Notes: generated by a model from the sequence alone, not told the origin. A DNA stretch of 64,000 bases from JADLDB01 sp040752975 (GCA_040752975.1 JBFMHF010000007.1:1-64000), one strand, 5' to 3'; shown: positions 1 through 9,419, counted from the first letter of the stretch. Program-made: numbers and translations.

Positions 1-3000
1 GGCGGCGGAGATGACGCCGGAACGGGCGGTGGTACGGGCGGCGGGACTGGCGGTGGCACCGGCGGCGGCACCGGCGGCGGCACTGGCGGCGGCACTGGCG
101 GCGGAACGGGCGGCGGAACGGGCGGCGGCGGAGATGACGCCGGAACTGGCGGTGGCACGGGCGGCGGAACTGGCGGTGGCGGAAATGACGCCGGAACGGG
201 CGGTGGCACGGGCGGCGGCGGAGATGACGCCGGAACGGGCGGTGGCACGGGCGGTGGCACGGGCATGGACGCCGGCATCCCGGGTGAGAACTGCACCGCA
301 CCGCAGGCGCTGACCCTCTCCGCCCTCGCCGACGGCGGTGTCGGGACCAACTTCGTCGTCGACCTGACGACGTACACGGACGAGCACACTGGCTCGTGCA
401 ACAGCACCGGCGGCCCCGAGGCCGTCTACTCCATCACCACCACGCAGGCGCAGGACATCATCGTCCTGGCACAGCGCCCGGCAGGCAACATGGGCAGCGA
501 CCCGGTGGTGTACGTCCGTCAGGCTCCGTGCGCGACGAGCGCCGACCTCGCCTGCTCCGACTCGGCCGGGGCTGCTACGCCCGAGCTCGTCACGCTGCGC
601 AACGCCGCGGCCGGCACCTACTTCATCTTCATCGAGCACTACGGCCCGCCGGGCGCGGGCGCCGGGCCCATCGACGTCTCGGTCGATCTGGCTCCGCCCA
701 CCATGTCACCCCCCGGTGAGTCCTGCGCCGCGGCGCTGCCCGTGACGCTGGGCAGCGGCCTGCCGGATGGCGGGATGGGCTCGTCCGCCGCCTTCACGGT
801 CGACACGTCCATGTTCGCCAGCGACCACGCCGGCTCGTGCAGCAGCAGCTCGGGAAGCGCCGAAGCGGTCTACCAGCTGACGCTGACTGCCGCCTCGGAC
901 GTGCGCATCACCTCGCAGCCGTCTTCGGGCAGCACCGCGGACCCGGTGCTGTACTTGAGGTCGTCTCCCTGCGCCACCGGCACCGAGCTGGCTTGCGCCG
1001 ACGTCTTCTCGGGCGCCGAGGTGATTTCGCGCACCAACCTCCCCGCCGGCGACTACTTCATCTTCGTCGAGGCCTACAGCTCCTCGGCCGGTCCGACCGA
1101 CGTGACGGTGGAGGTGACGCCGCCCACCCTCGGTCCTCCCAACGACACGTGCGCGTCGCCGCAGGCCCTGTCCTTCACCAGCGGTGTGGCCACCGTTTCG
1201 TCCACCACCATCGGCGCCACCAACAACAACCAGTCGTCCGACCCAACTCCCACCTGCTCGTCGACGGCGCGCTCCGACGGCCAGGACGTCATCTACTCCT
1301 ACACGCTCACCTCTGCGCAGGACGTGACGATCACCCTCACGCCGATGACTCCGTTCAACGCGGCGCTGTACGTGCGGGCGAACAACTGCACCAGCACCGC
1401 CACCACGGACCAACTGAGCTGTGACACCAGCACGGGCACCGTCATCAACCGCACCCTGCTCAACCAGCAGCCGGGCACCTACTACATCTGGGTCGACACC
1501 TACCTGAGCAACCCCGGGCCCTTCACCCTGCAGGTGACCCTGGCCCCGCCCACGCTGCCGCCGGCCAACGACACCTGTGCCGGTGTGCAGGCGCTGTCCT
1601 TCAGCGGCAACGTGGCCACCGCGTCTGGCACGCTGGTGGGCGCGACCAACAACAACGCCTCGGGCGACCCAACGCCCAGCTGCTCGTCCTCGGCGCGCAG
1701 CACGGGCGTCGACGTGGTGTATTCCTACACCCTCACCTCCGCGCAGGACGTCGCCATCAACGTGACTCCGGGGACGCCCTCCTTCACGCCGGTCGTCTAC
1801 GTTCGGAGCGCCGTCTGCGACAGCACGGCGACGCTGGCCGACCAGCGCGGCTGCGTGCTCGGAAGCAGCGGTACACCCGTCAACACCGCGCTGCTCAACC
1901 AGCAGCCAGGGACGTACTACCTCTGGGTAGACAGCACGACGGCCACCGCCGGGACCTTCAACCTGTCGCTGACGCTGAGCCCGCCCACCCTCACACCTGC
2001 CAATGACCTCTGCCTCACTCCCATCACCCTCTTCGCGGACGGCGGCGTCTACGACACTCTCACCGCCACCACGCTGGGGGCGAATGACAACTACTCGGCC
2101 AGCTGCCAGACGTCTGGAACGGTGGACGTCGTGTATGCCCTCACCACCACCTCGACGCAGAAGTTGACGGTCAACGCCACGGGCACCTCCCTCGACGGTG
2201 GCCTCCTGCGGCCCAGCCTCTTCCTGCGTGACCAGGCGGCCTGCCAGGCCGATGGTGGCTTCCTCGCCCCGGACGGCGGCCCCCTCTCCGCCCCGGGTTG
2301 CGCGAACTCGCACGGCGGACTGGAGACCGACCAGCTCATCGTCTCTTCTCTCGCTCCGGGCTCGTACCTCCTCGTGGTGGACGGCTTCCGCTCGGCCGTG
2401 GGCCGCTTCAACCTCGAAGCGCGCCTCGACCCCGTCGACCCGGTGGCGTCCAACGAGAACTGCGGCGCGGCCACGCCTCTCACCTTCGTGGGTGGCACGG
2501 CCATTGTTGAGGGCACCACCCGCGACGCGGGCCAGGACCACACCGGCATCACGTGCAGCGCCTCCTCTTCTGGGGCGGGCTCGTCCGACGTCGTGTACCG
2601 CTTCACCACGCCCGCTGCCAACCCGGCGTCGGACGGCGGCATCAACGCGCGCGTCATGGCCATCAGCCGTAACGCGTTCGAGTACGGCCCGGCTGTGTAC
2701 CTCCGGAACAACTGCGAGACCGACGCGGGCACCCAGCTGGCGTGTTCGCAGCTGAGCGGCTCGGCCACTCACCACGCGTCGGCCTACGTGCTGGGCCTGG
2801 CTCCCTCCACCGACTACTGGGTGTGGGTCGACACCTCGGGGGCCAGCAACAAGGGCGGCCCCTTCACGCTCCAGGTCGACGTGGCGCCGACGTCGCCCGC
2901 CAACGACACCTGCGCCGGGGCGATTTCCATCCCCTTCAACACCAGCATCGCCGGCACCAACCTCGGCGCGGCCGCGGACTACAGCTCCTCGAACATCATC

Positions 3001-3327
3001 ACGGGGGCGGCCGGCTGCACCGAGACGCTCGCCGGCGCCGACGTGGTGTACACGTTCACCACGATGACTGCGGGCCCGGTGACGGTGACGGCGTTGCCCC
3101 AGCGCGGCTTCAACCTCGACCTCGCGGTGTTGGCCAATGCCTGCAGTGCCGGAAACTGCGTGGACGCGGTGGACCCGACCAGCTCCGGCGACCCCGCCGT
3201 CATCACCTTCAACGCGATGGCGAACACGACCTACTACGTCATCGTCGATGCCTTCTCCACCAGCGTCGGCGGCAACACGTCGAACCCGACTGGCCGCGGC
3301 GGCTTCGTGCTGAGCGTGTCGAACTGA
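1..3327 (+). CDS. Secreted repeat protein with seven PPC-like domains (5' end outside window)
   Basis: The reading frame is open from base 1, so the true start and signal peptide lie to the left. Bases 1-264 encode a Gly-Thr linker built from GGGT units broken by GGDDAG/GNDAG motifs, a style common in myxobacterial lipoproteins. Seven repeats of about 142-150 residues follow, beginning near 283, 715, 1141, 1567, 2002, 2452 and 2902. Each opens with an N-[DE]-x-C-type motif, has a DVVY-[ST] core and ends with an aromatic GTYYIWVD-type strand. This resembles bacterial pre-peptidase C-terminal (PPC) domains, which are small beta-sandwiches of exported proteins. No catalytic domain is visible in the part present. 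It is probably surface-exposed or secreted; its ligand is unknown. Repeats 3 and 4 are the most alike, suggesting recent duplication. Confidence 0.85.
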   Translation, partial: GGGDDAGTGGGTGGGTGGGTGGGTGGGTGGGTGGGTGGGTGGGGDDAGTGGGTGGGTGGGGNDAGTGGGTGGGGDDAGTGGGTGGGTGMDAGIPGENCTAPQALTLSALADGGVGTNFVVDLTTYTDEHTGSCNSTGGPEAVYSITTTQAQDIIVLAQRPAGNMGSDPVVYVRQAPCATSADLACSDSAGAATPELVTLRNAAAGTYFIFIEHYGPPGAGAGPIDVSVDLAPPTMSPPGESCAAALPVTLGSGLPDGGMGSSAAFTVDTSMFASDHAGSCSSSSGSAEAVYQLTLTAASDVRITSQPSSGSTADPVLYLRSSPCATGTELACADVFSGAEVISRTNLPAGDYFIFVEAYSSSAGPTDVTVEVTPPTLGPPNDTCASPQALSFTSGVATVSSTTIGATNNNQSSDPTPTCSSTARSDGQDVIYSYTLTSAQDVTITLTPMTPFNAALYVRANNCTSTATTDQLSCDTSTGTVINRTLLNQQPGTYYIWVDTYLSNPGPFTLQVTLAPPTLPPANDTCAGVQALSFSGNVATASGTLVGATNNNASGDPTPSCSSSARSTGVDVVYSYTLTSAQDVAINVTPGTPSFTPVVYVRSAVCDSTATLADQRGCVLGSSGTPVNTALLNQQPGTYYLWVDSTTATAGTFNLSLTLSPPTLTPANDLCLTPITLFADGGVYDTLTATTLGANDNYSASCQTSGTVDVVYALTTTSTQKLTVNATGTSLDGGLLRPSLFLRDQAACQADGGFLAPDGGPLSAPGCANSHGGLETDQLIVSSLAPGSYLLVVDGFRSAVGRFNLEARLDPVDPVASNENCGAATPLTFVGGTAIVEGTTRDAGQDHTGITCSASSSGAGSSDVVYRFTTPAANPASDGGINARVMAISRNAFEYGPAVYLRNNCETDAGTQLACSQLSGSATHHASAYVLGLAPSTDYWVWVDTSGASNKGGPFTLQVDVAPTSPANDTCAGAISIPFNTSIAGTNLGAAADYSSSNIITGAAGCTETLAGADVVYTFTTMTAGPVTVTALPQRGFNLDLAVLANACSAGNCVDAVDPTSSGDPAVITFNAMANTTYYVIVDAFSTSVGGNTSNPTGRGGFVLSVSN

Positions 3328-3399
3328 AGCAGGAGTCGGCGTAGGACACATGGGCGGCGGCTCCCACGCGCGGGGGCCGCCGCTTCGTCTGAGGTGCAT

Positions 3400-3981
3400 A
3401 TGCGGAGATTCCTGTGGCTGTGCCTGGCCCTGTGGGGCGTGGGATGCGGAAGCTGCGATGACGTGCCGGCTGGTTCCCCGCCACCAGCGGTCCAGCAACC
3501 ATCCGCCTCGCCCAGCCCTCCCGCGCCGTCGATTGGCCTGGACACGCAGCCGAAATTCGCTGGGGCTTCGGCCGAGCGACGCGACCTGTCCGCGCGCGGC
3601 GTGCCGGCGGAGTTGCTGGTGCCGGCTGGTTCCCAGGTGCTGGACGACAGCATCGCGCTGCCGGGAGCGAGCACCGAGACGCCGTCCCTCCTCGTGACGA
3701 AGGACCTCCTTCGGCTCGAGCTCGCGCGCGCGCCCGACGTTTCCCTCAAACAGTGGGAAGGGGCCCTCCAGTCAGTCCGGGTGGAGCGGCGCGAAGAAGG
3801 CGAGGCCGGGTGGACGCTGGTGTGGAGTCAGGAAGAGCGCCTCGGCGTCGCCGTCTGGCGTGGGGGCGTGTTGTGCGAGGCGCGCGACATCACCAAGCCG
3901 CTCCTCAAGGACGCGCTCAAGCTGTGTGAGACGATGAGGCCGGTGGCGGGTTCGGCCGAGGCACCAGCGAAGGAACCCTGA
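3400..3981 (+). CDS. Small lipoprotein of unknown function
   Basis: This encodes 193 residues. The N-terminus MRRFLWLCLALWGVGCG is a short positively charged signal peptide with a lipobox-like GVGC, and a second Cys pair (CGSCD) follows directly. A Pro/Ser-rich spacer then leads to a compact domain of about 140 residues that I do not recognise. I chose the ATG at 3400 because GAGG at 3391-3394 sits 5 nt upstream; a GTG at 3394 is in frame but overlaps that site. It lies 72 nt after the repeat protein on the same strand, so co-transcription is possible. It converges with the ABC operon, leaving 52 nt between stop codons. The function is unknown. Confidence 0.75.
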   Translation: MRRFLWLCLALWGVGCGSCDDVPAGSPPPAVQQPSASPSPPAPSIGLDTQPKFAGASAERRDLSARGVPAELLVPAGSQVLDDSIALPGASTETPSLLVTKDLLRLELARAPDVSLKQWEGALQSVRVERREEGEAGWTLVWSQEERLGVAVWRGGVLCEARDITKPLLKDALKLCETMRPVAGSAEAPAKEP

Positions 3982-4033
3982 CCGCCGGACTCACCCGGGC
4001 GTCAAGGGGCTGGGCCGAGGCCGCGGACGTCCA

Positions 4034-4777
4034 TCAGCGCGCTTCCAGCGCGGCGCTTGCGGCTCCCGGCGGCTCGACGCCCGGTCCGCCGTTGCCGTTC
4101 ACGCCTTCCACCAGCTTCCCGTCGGCGATGCGCACCACCCGCTTCGCCCGCTTCATGATGCGCGGGTCGTGCGTCGAGAAGAGGAACGTCACCCCCCGGC
4201 TCTCGTTGAGCTTCTGCATCAAGTCGAGAATCTGCTCGCTGGTGACGGAGTCGAGGTTGGCCGTCGGCTCATCGGCCAGCACCACTTCCGGCTGCGTCGC
4301 CAGCGCCCGCGCGATGGCCACCCGCTGCCGCTGGCCGCCGGACAGCTCGTCGGGCTTGTGGTGGAGGTAGGGCTCGAGGCCCACGTCGCCCGCCAGCGTC
4401 AGCACCCGCTTGCGCAAGACGCTCCGGTCCTCCTTGCGCAACAGGCAGGGGAACTCGATGTTCTCCACCACGTTCAGCACGGGAATGAGGTTGAAGGACT
4501 GGAAGATGAAGCCGATTTTGCGGTTCCTCAGGCCCGCCATCTCGTTGAAGTCGCGCCCGCCCAGCTCCTCGCCGTCCAGCTTGTAGGAAGAGCCTTCGTC
4601 GGCGCGGTCCAGCAGCCCGATGATGTTGAGCAGCGTCGTCTTCCCGCTGCCCGAGGGGCCCATCACCACGGTGAACTCCCCGCGCTCGACGTGGAGGTCG
4701 ACGCCCTTCAAGGCCGGCACCTGTGTCTTCCCCAGCTGGTACGTCTTCTTGATGTTCTTCAGCTCGATGAAGGCCAT
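4034..4777 (-). CDS. ABC transporter ATP-binding protein, LolD/MacB type
   Basis: This encodes 247 residues, the usual length for LolD/MacB-family ATPases. It shows Walker A GPSGSGKT, a Q-loop region (FIFQSFNLIPVL), the signature LSGGQRQRVAIARAL, Walker B VVLADEPT and the H-loop STHD. These ATPases energise FtsX-type permeases that work on periplasmic substrates or extract lipoproteins from the inner membrane. It is the last gene of a five-gene minus-strand operon, 14 nt after the barrel gene, and the two permeases encoded upstream are its natural partners. AAAGGA lies about 6 nt before the ATG at 4777. A longer open frame upstream only runs through the barrel gene in another phase. The Gly/Pro/Ala-rich C-terminal tail of about 25 residues is poorly conserved in appearance. 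Confidence 0.93.
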   Translation of the reverse strand: MAFIELKNIKKTYQLGKTQVPALKGVDLHVERGEFTVVMGPSGSGKTTLLNIIGLLDRADEGSSYKLDGEELGGRDFNEMAGLRNRKIGFIFQSFNLIPVLNVVENIEFPCLLRKEDRSVLRKRVLTLAGDVGLEPYLHHKPDELSGGQRQRVAIARALATQPEVVLADEPTANLDSVTSEQILDLMQKLNESRGVTFLFSTHDPRIMKRAKRVVRIADGKLVEGVNGNGGPGVEPPGAASAALEAR

Positions 4778-4791
4778 GGAGTCCTTTCCTT

Positions 4792-6153
4792 TCAGAAGAA
4801 GGCGCGCGCCGTGAAGAGGACGCGCGTCCCGTAGGGAGACAGCGTGAATTCGCCGTACGTGTCGTCGCCGATGCGCACGCCCCACTCGGGCACGCCCGGC
4901 AGCGGGATGTACGCGGCCAGCGTCAGGCGCAACCACTGCCAGGGCTCGTAGGACACCTGCGGCACCAACTGCATCGAGAGGTCCTCGAGGCTGGCCAGCA
5001 CCGACGCGAAGATGGTCCAGTCGTCGAAGAGCTGCGGCTTCTGGTAGCTGAGCAAGAGGTAGTGCCGGCGCAGCGGCACGAAGGCGAACTGCTGCGGCGT
5101 GCCCGGGTCCTGGCTGGCGCCCAGCGCGGCCTGCACCAGCGCCGGGTACTGCTTGAAGAGCGTCCCCAGCTTCTGGAAGCCCGCCGGGTCGTGCCCGTCG
5201 CCGTTGTAGAAGTACTCGGTGGAGAAGACGCCCCCGTCCTCGAAGTAGTAGCGCCCGCCCACCACCGCGTTGACGTTGAGCCAGTCGGCCTCGAGGTACG
5301 GGCGCGACGCCAGCGGGATGCCGCGCAGCACGCACTGTTGGGGCGACGCCTCGCAGCCGTCCGTCACCTCCACCCGGGGGCTGCCTGTCTGCCACAGCGC
5401 CTCACCGTGCAGCTCGAGGCCCCCGAAGGTGCGCGACAGCGACAGCCCCGGCCGCGTCTTGTTGCGGAAGGCGTCGTTGTAGAGGTTGGTGTACGCCAGC
5501 GACAGCGTGACGTCGGTGTCCGCCACCAGCAGGTACAGCCGGCTCATGAAGGCCCAGTGCGCCTCGTCGTCGCGCACGTCGGGCACCCAGCCCTGCGCCG
5601 CCTCGAAGGAGGGATACGGCGGGTACCACACCAGGGCCGTGGGCAGCCCCGCGTACTGCTGCAGCGTCTTGCCCGACACCACCGCCGAGAGGGCCACCTT
5701 CTCGAAGGGGAACTCCACCATGCCCAGCCACGCGCCGGTGCGCTGGAATGTCGGGTTGGTCGGGTCCTTCGGCGGGTTGATGAGGTCCGTCGGGTTGAAG
5801 GCGAGGCCCGAGCCCCAGACGATGCGCTTCTTCCCCGCCAGCAGGCGCACGCTGTCCTGCGGCGTCGCGTCGACGTAGGCCTCCGACAGCACCATCAGCG
5901 GCCGGTACTGGGGGCTGTCCCGGTCTCCGCCGTGGAGAAACCACGCACCCTGCCAGAAGAGCGACGCGTCGACCTGCACGGTGAAGCGCTCGTGCGGCGT
6001 CAGCTTGAGCTGCACGTTGCCTTCCACCAATTCGGTGAGGCCCGCCGCGCCGTCGCCCAGCGTCTCCGCGGTGGTGGTGCGCGAGTCGAGGTAGCCCGTC
6101 ACCGAGACGAGGGAGGGGGACTGCGCGAGCAGCAGGAGTATGAGGGGCGTCAC
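4792..6153 (-). CDS. Predicted outer-membrane beta-barrel protein of an ABC operon
   Basis: This encodes 453 residues from a GTG at 6153, preceded by a GGGGAGAGG-type ribosome site. The start is followed by a short hydrophobic signal (PLILLLLAQ). The mature part has alternating hydrophobic/polar strands, many Tyr/Trp residues and ends in ARAFF; a C-terminal Phe is typical of BAM-assembled barrels. The segment GKKRIVWGSGLAFNPTDLIN resembles the R-x-x-WG-x-x-NP-x-D motif of DUF1302-like and related barrels. It lies between a LolA-like carrier gene and the ATPase gene, so an outer-membrane receptor or exit for the substrate of this ABC system is a reasonable inference. The exact family is not certain. 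Confidence 0.75.
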   Translation of the reverse strand: MTPLILLLLAQSPSLVSVTGYLDSRTTTAETLGDGAAGLTELVEGNVQLKLTPHERFTVQVDASLFWQGAWFLHGGDRDSPQYRPLMVLSEAYVDATPQDSVRLLAGKKRIVWGSGLAFNPTDLINPPKDPTNPTFQRTGAWLGMVEFPFEKVALSAVVSGKTLQQYAGLPTALVWYPPYPSFEAAQGWVPDVRDDEAHWAFMSRLYLLVADTDVTLSLAYTNLYNDAFRNKTRPGLSLSRTFGGLELHGEALWQTGSPRVEVTDGCEASPQQCVLRGIPLASRPYLEADWLNVNAVVGGRYYFEDGGVFSTEYFYNGDGHDPAGFQKLGTLFKQYPALVQAALGASQDPGTPQQFAFVPLRRHYLLLSYQKPQLFDDWTIFASVLASLEDLSMQLVPQVSYEPWQWLRLTLAAYIPLPGVPEWGVRIGDDTYGEFTLSPYGTRVLFTARAFF

Positions 6154-6220
6154 GTGGGCCCCCCTCTCCCCGGCTTTGAACGGAAGGGAGTCTCTCTCGC
6201 GCGCCTCATGGGGAGCGTCC

Positions 6221-6940
6221 TCAGCGGCCGAGGTCGGCCAGGGCGAACTTCGAATCGGGCGCGGGGGCGGTGACGTCCAGCGTGTCGAAGACCAATTCCG
6301 AGTAGCGCGCGGTGGCGATTTCATTGCGCATGGTGATGCGCGACGGCCGCTTCGCGCCGTGGCCGAAGTCCTTCACCTCGGAGAACTTCGCGCTGCGCAA
6401 GAGCTTCCCGCTGGCCGTGTAGTACTCGCCCTTCACCGGCATCCCCAGCGGGGCCTTTTGAATCCACAGCTTGATGGCGTCGTAGCTGGCGTCCGTGGAC
6501 TTCGCCTTCAGCTTGAGCAGCCACGTGTCGGGCGCGGCCGCGTCCTCTTCCAGCGTGGCCTCGTAGTCCACGGCGTAGTCAGCCCGCATGATGTCGGCGT
6601 TGTTGAAGTCGCCGCCCTGGAAGCTGTCGCGTGAGGCCAGCCGCAGCGCGCGCTTGAGGTTGGGCATGTACACCCAGAGGTTCTCACCGTTGCGCAGCAT
6701 CTCCTGGCCGCGCACCGCCGCCGGCTCCTGGAACCAGACGCGGGACTTGTCGCCCTCGCCCTTCAGCACCGTCATCGCGTACTCGCGCGTCGAGCCATCG
6801 TCGCGGTGCGCCGTCATCCTCGTGGTGGCCTTGAAGTGCGGCGGGGCCATCAGCGCGTCGTAGGCCTTGAGCGCGTCGAGGGCGGTGGGCGGCTCGGCGG
6901 AGAGCGCCAGGGCGACGAGGGCGAAGGGGAGGGCAGTCAT
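6221..6940 (-). CDS. LolA-like periplasmic outer-membrane lipoprotein-sorting protein
   Basis: This encodes 239 residues with a signal peptide (MTALPFALVALALSAEP). The body matches the LolA-like fold of the outer membrane lipoprotein-sorting protein family (PF17131-type): a half-barrel with the DGSTREYAMTVLKGEGDKSRVWFQEPAAVRGQ stretch (split here as DGSTREYAM ... VWFQEPAAVRGQ), then LWVYMPNLKRALR and a late lysine-rich strand. LolA carries lipoproteins across the periplasm. Members of this branch are encoded beside MacB/LolCDE-like ABC genes and barrels, and their cargo is mostly unproven. The gene is 13 nt downstream of an FtsX permease gene and 67 nt upstream of the barrel gene, within one operon. 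It probably shuttles a lipid-like or lipoprotein cargo. Confidence 0.85.
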   Translation of the reverse strand: MTALPFALVALALSAEPPTALDALKAYDALMAPPHFKATTRMTAHRDDGSTREYAMTVLKGEGDKSRVWFQEPAAVRGQEMLRNGENLWVYMPNLKRALRLASRDSFQGGDFNNADIMRADYAVDYEATLEEDAAAPDTWLLKLKAKSTDASYDAIKLWIQKAPLGMPVKGEYYTASGKLLRSAKFSEVKDFGHGAKRPSRITMRNEIATARYSELVFDTLDVTAPAPDSKFALADLGR

Positions 6941-6953
6941 AGGGGCTTCTCCA

Positions 6954-8174
6954 TCAGGTGGACGAGAGGGCTTCGACGGGGCGCAGGCGCGAGGCGCGCA
7001 GGGCAGGGGACACGGCGGCCAGCAGCGCGCCGAGAGTGGCCGCGACGACGGCGATGACGACGGCGCCGGGCAGCAGCATGGGCATCACGTGCTGGCCACC
7101 CTGGCCTTCGCCCATCGACACGAAGAAGCCGCCCTGCGACGCCGCGACGCGCACGATGACGGTGGCCACCACCACGCCCAGCGACGCGCCGAGGAGCGCC
7201 TGCACCGCCGCCTCCAGCAGGAAGAGGCCGGCAATCTGCGCGCGCGTCATCCCCACCGCCAGCATGGTGCCGATTTCCCGGGTGCGCTCCATCACCGTCA
7301 TCAACATGGTGTTGGCCACGCCGAAGACGGCGATGATGAGGAAGACGAGGCTGACCGCGCCGAGAATCGCGCGCTGGATGATGCGGGCGTCACGCAGCAC
7401 CGGCCGCAGCTCCTCCCAGGTGTGCACCTCGTACTCGTTGCCCAGCGAGGCGCGCAGCGCCGCGGCCGTGGCCTCGACGTTCTCCGGGGCGTCCACGGCC
7501 AGCACGTACTCCGTCACCCGCCCCTTCATCCCCAGCAGCGACTGCGCGAAGGCCAGCGGCACGGTGATGGCGCGCTTGGACTCCAGCGGGTTCTGCCCGC
7601 CCATCGTCCCGCGCAGCTCGAGGTCGAGCGCGTTTTCCCGGCCGTTTTGCGCCTGCGCCTGCAGCATCACCGGCGTGTCCCGCGTCAGCGCCAGGGAGTG
7701 CCCCATCACCGTGCCCACGATGAGGCCGTTGGTGTCCGACGGCTTCAGGTAGCCGCCCTCCACGTACTTGTCGGCCAGGGGCAGCGCGGTGAAGACGGAC
7801 GAGGGCTCCACCGCCGTTGCCTGCACCATCGTCCCGCGGCTGCCGTTGGTGAGGAGGCCGCCGAAGAGGATGCGCGGGGTGACGCCGGTGACATGGGGCG
7901 TGCCCTTCAGCTTCGCCTCCAGCGCGCCGCCCTGCTCGAGGTCCAGCTTCAGAGGAGACTTGTCGCGCTCCGCGAAGTAGCCGGCGCGGTGCACCTCGAT
8001 GGCGCCGACGCGCGCCTTGATGGCCTCGTCCACCAGCGTCTCGCCCACCCCCAGCACGAAGCCGGACAGGGTGAGGCTCATCATCACGCCGAAGAAGAGC
8101 ATCCCCACGGTGAGGGCGGTGCGAGCCTTCGAGCGCGTCACGTTGCGGACGGCCAGCGAGAGGAGCCGGAGCAT
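6954..8174 (-). CDS. ABC transporter permease, FtsX/LolE type
   Basis: This encodes 406 residues with the MacB/LolCE plan: one N-terminal membrane segment (about residues 18-40), a periplasmic domain of about 220 residues, and three C-terminal membrane segments. The FtsX signature RTREIGTMLAVGMTRAQI lies between the first two of these, and the protein ends in the coupling-like SRLRPVEALSST. It is a close structural paralogue of the next upstream permease (8190-9419), with 15 nt between them, so the pair probably forms a heterodimer like LolC/LolE. The ATPase at 4034-4777 completes the complex. The periplasmic domain starts with a VGAIEVHRAGYFAERDKSPL segment that is also present in the partner. 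Confidence 0.92.
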   Translation of the reverse strand: MLRLLSLAVRNVTRSKARTALTVGMLFFGVMMSLTLSGFVLGVGETLVDEAIKARVGAIEVHRAGYFAERDKSPLKLDLEQGGALEAKLKGTPHVTGVTPRILFGGLLTNGSRGTMVQATAVEPSSVFTALPLADKYVEGGYLKPSDTNGLIVGTVMGHSLALTRDTPVMLQAQAQNGRENALDLELRGTMGGQNPLESKRAITVPLAFAQSLLGMKGRVTEYVLAVDAPENVEATAAALRASLGNEYEVHTWEELRPVLRDARIIQRAILGAVSLVFLIIAVFGVANTMLMTVMERTREIGTMLAVGMTRAQIAGLFLLEAAVQALLGASLGVVVATVIVRVAASQGGFFVSMGEGQGGQHVMPMLLPGAVVIAVVAATLGALLAAVSPALRASRLRPVEALSST

Positions 8175-8189
8175 GTCAAACGACTCCTT

Positions 8190-9419
8190 TCATCGGCCCG
8201 CCAGGGCTTCGACGGGCCGCAGCCGGCTGGCGCGGCGCGCGGGGTAGAGGGCGAAGACGACGGCCCCCACCACCGCCACCGCCAGGACGACGAGGGTGAA
8301 GCGCGGGGTGAGGAAGGGCAGCACGTCGAAGGGCTTGGTGGCGCTGGGCGCGCGGAACTGGAGGCCTCCCTGGGAGAAGCGCGCCACGAAGGCGGAGCTG
8401 AGGAGCAGGCCCCCCGCCGCGCCGAGGACGCCCAGCACCAGCGCCTCGAGGAGGAACAGCGCCATCACCTGCGCGCGCGTGAGGCCCAGGGACAGCATGG
8501 TGCCCACCTCGCGGGTGCGCTCGAGGACGGCCATCAGCGTGGTGTTGGCCACGCCCAGCAGCATCAGCACCAGGAAGACGACGGACACGATGGCGCTGAT
8601 GCCGTCCTGCAGGCGCATGATGAGCTTCCGTTCAGGCACCACCTCCAGCCACGAGTGCACCTCCCACTCGGGCCCGAGGGCCTGGGCGAGGCGCACCTTC
8701 ACCTCGTCGATGTCGCGCAAGTCGTCCACCGCGACCGCCAGCTCCGTGGCGCGGCCCTCCATGCGCAACAGGCGCTGCGCGAGGCCCAGCGGCACCACCG
8801 CCACCTTGGGCTCACCGGGCAGCATGGCGTGCATCGCGCCGCCCACCCTCGCCACCTCGCCGTTCAAGCTGCCGTCCTTGTCGGGCGCCAGCAGCACCGC
8901 CTCGTCGTCCACCTTCGCGGCGAGCGACGCGGCCAGCGCGCTGCCCATCACCAAATGCGTTTCGTCGAAGCGCGTGCCCTCGACGTAGAGGTCGGGCCGC
9001 ATCGGGCACACCTGGAGCTCCAGCACCGGGTCCACCGCCACCGCGGTGAAGAAGAGGGCCTCGGGCATCTCCTCCTCGGGCGGCACCGACTTCGTGATGG
9101 AGCCGGCGAATTGAATGCGCGGCGCCACCGCCCGCACCCCTTTCACTGCGCGCACCTTGTTCAAGAGCGACTCTTCGACGGGGAAGTCCAGCGACAGCGG
9201 CGTCGACAGGATGTTGTCCAGGTAGCCCACGCGGTGCACCTGCAGCGCGCCCAGCCCGCCTTCCGCCGAGGCCTTGATGATGCCCGCCTGCAGCCCGTTC
9301 AAGATGCCGCGAATGGAGATGACGGCGCCGATGCCCACCACCATCGCGGCCAGCGTGATGGCCGTACGCCGCTTGTTTCTCCGCACGTTCCGCCAGGCCA
9401 TCGCCAGGAGCGTCCACAT
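8190..9419 (-). CDS. ABC transporter permease, FtsX/LolC type (first gene of operon)
   Basis: This encodes 409 residues starting at MWTLLAMAWRNVRRNKRRT, the standard basic N-terminus of FtsX-like permeases before the first membrane helix. The frame stays open 153 nt further upstream, but that stretch has no signal or membrane character and lies in the divergent regulatory region, so I chose the ATG at 9419. The periplasmic domain contains LGALQVHRVGYLDNIL, matching the paralogue at 6954-8174. The C-terminal half has RTREVGTMLSLGLTRAQV and three membrane helices, and the end is ASRLRPVEALAGR. It heads the operon permease-permease-LolA-like-barrel-ATPase. I infer that it transfers a lipidated or lipid substrate towards the outer membrane. 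Confidence 0.9.
   Translation of the reverse strand: MWTLLAMAWRNVRRNKRRTAITLAAMVVGIGAVISIRGILNGLQAGIIKASAEGGLGALQVHRVGYLDNILSTPLSLDFPVEESLLNKVRAVKGVRAVAPRIQFAGSITKSVPPEEEMPEALFFTAVAVDPVLELQVCPMRPDLYVEGTRFDETHLVMGSALAASLAAKVDDEAVLLAPDKDGSLNGEVARVGGAMHAMLPGEPKVAVVPLGLAQRLLRMEGRATELAVAVDDLRDIDEVKVRLAQALGPEWEVHSWLEVVPERKLIMRLQDGISAIVSVVFLVLMLLGVANTTLMAVLERTREVGTMLSLGLTRAQVMALFLLEALVLGVLGAAGGLLLSSAFVARFSQGGLQFRAPSATKPFDVLPFLTPRFTLVVLAVAVVGAVVFALYPARRASRLRPVEALAGR

Noticed and set aside
706..3498. Very long open frame on the minus strand opposite the first repeat protein
   Set aside because: Arg/Gly/Val-rich low-complexity protein with no domain; it mirrors third-position GC of the true plus-strand gene.
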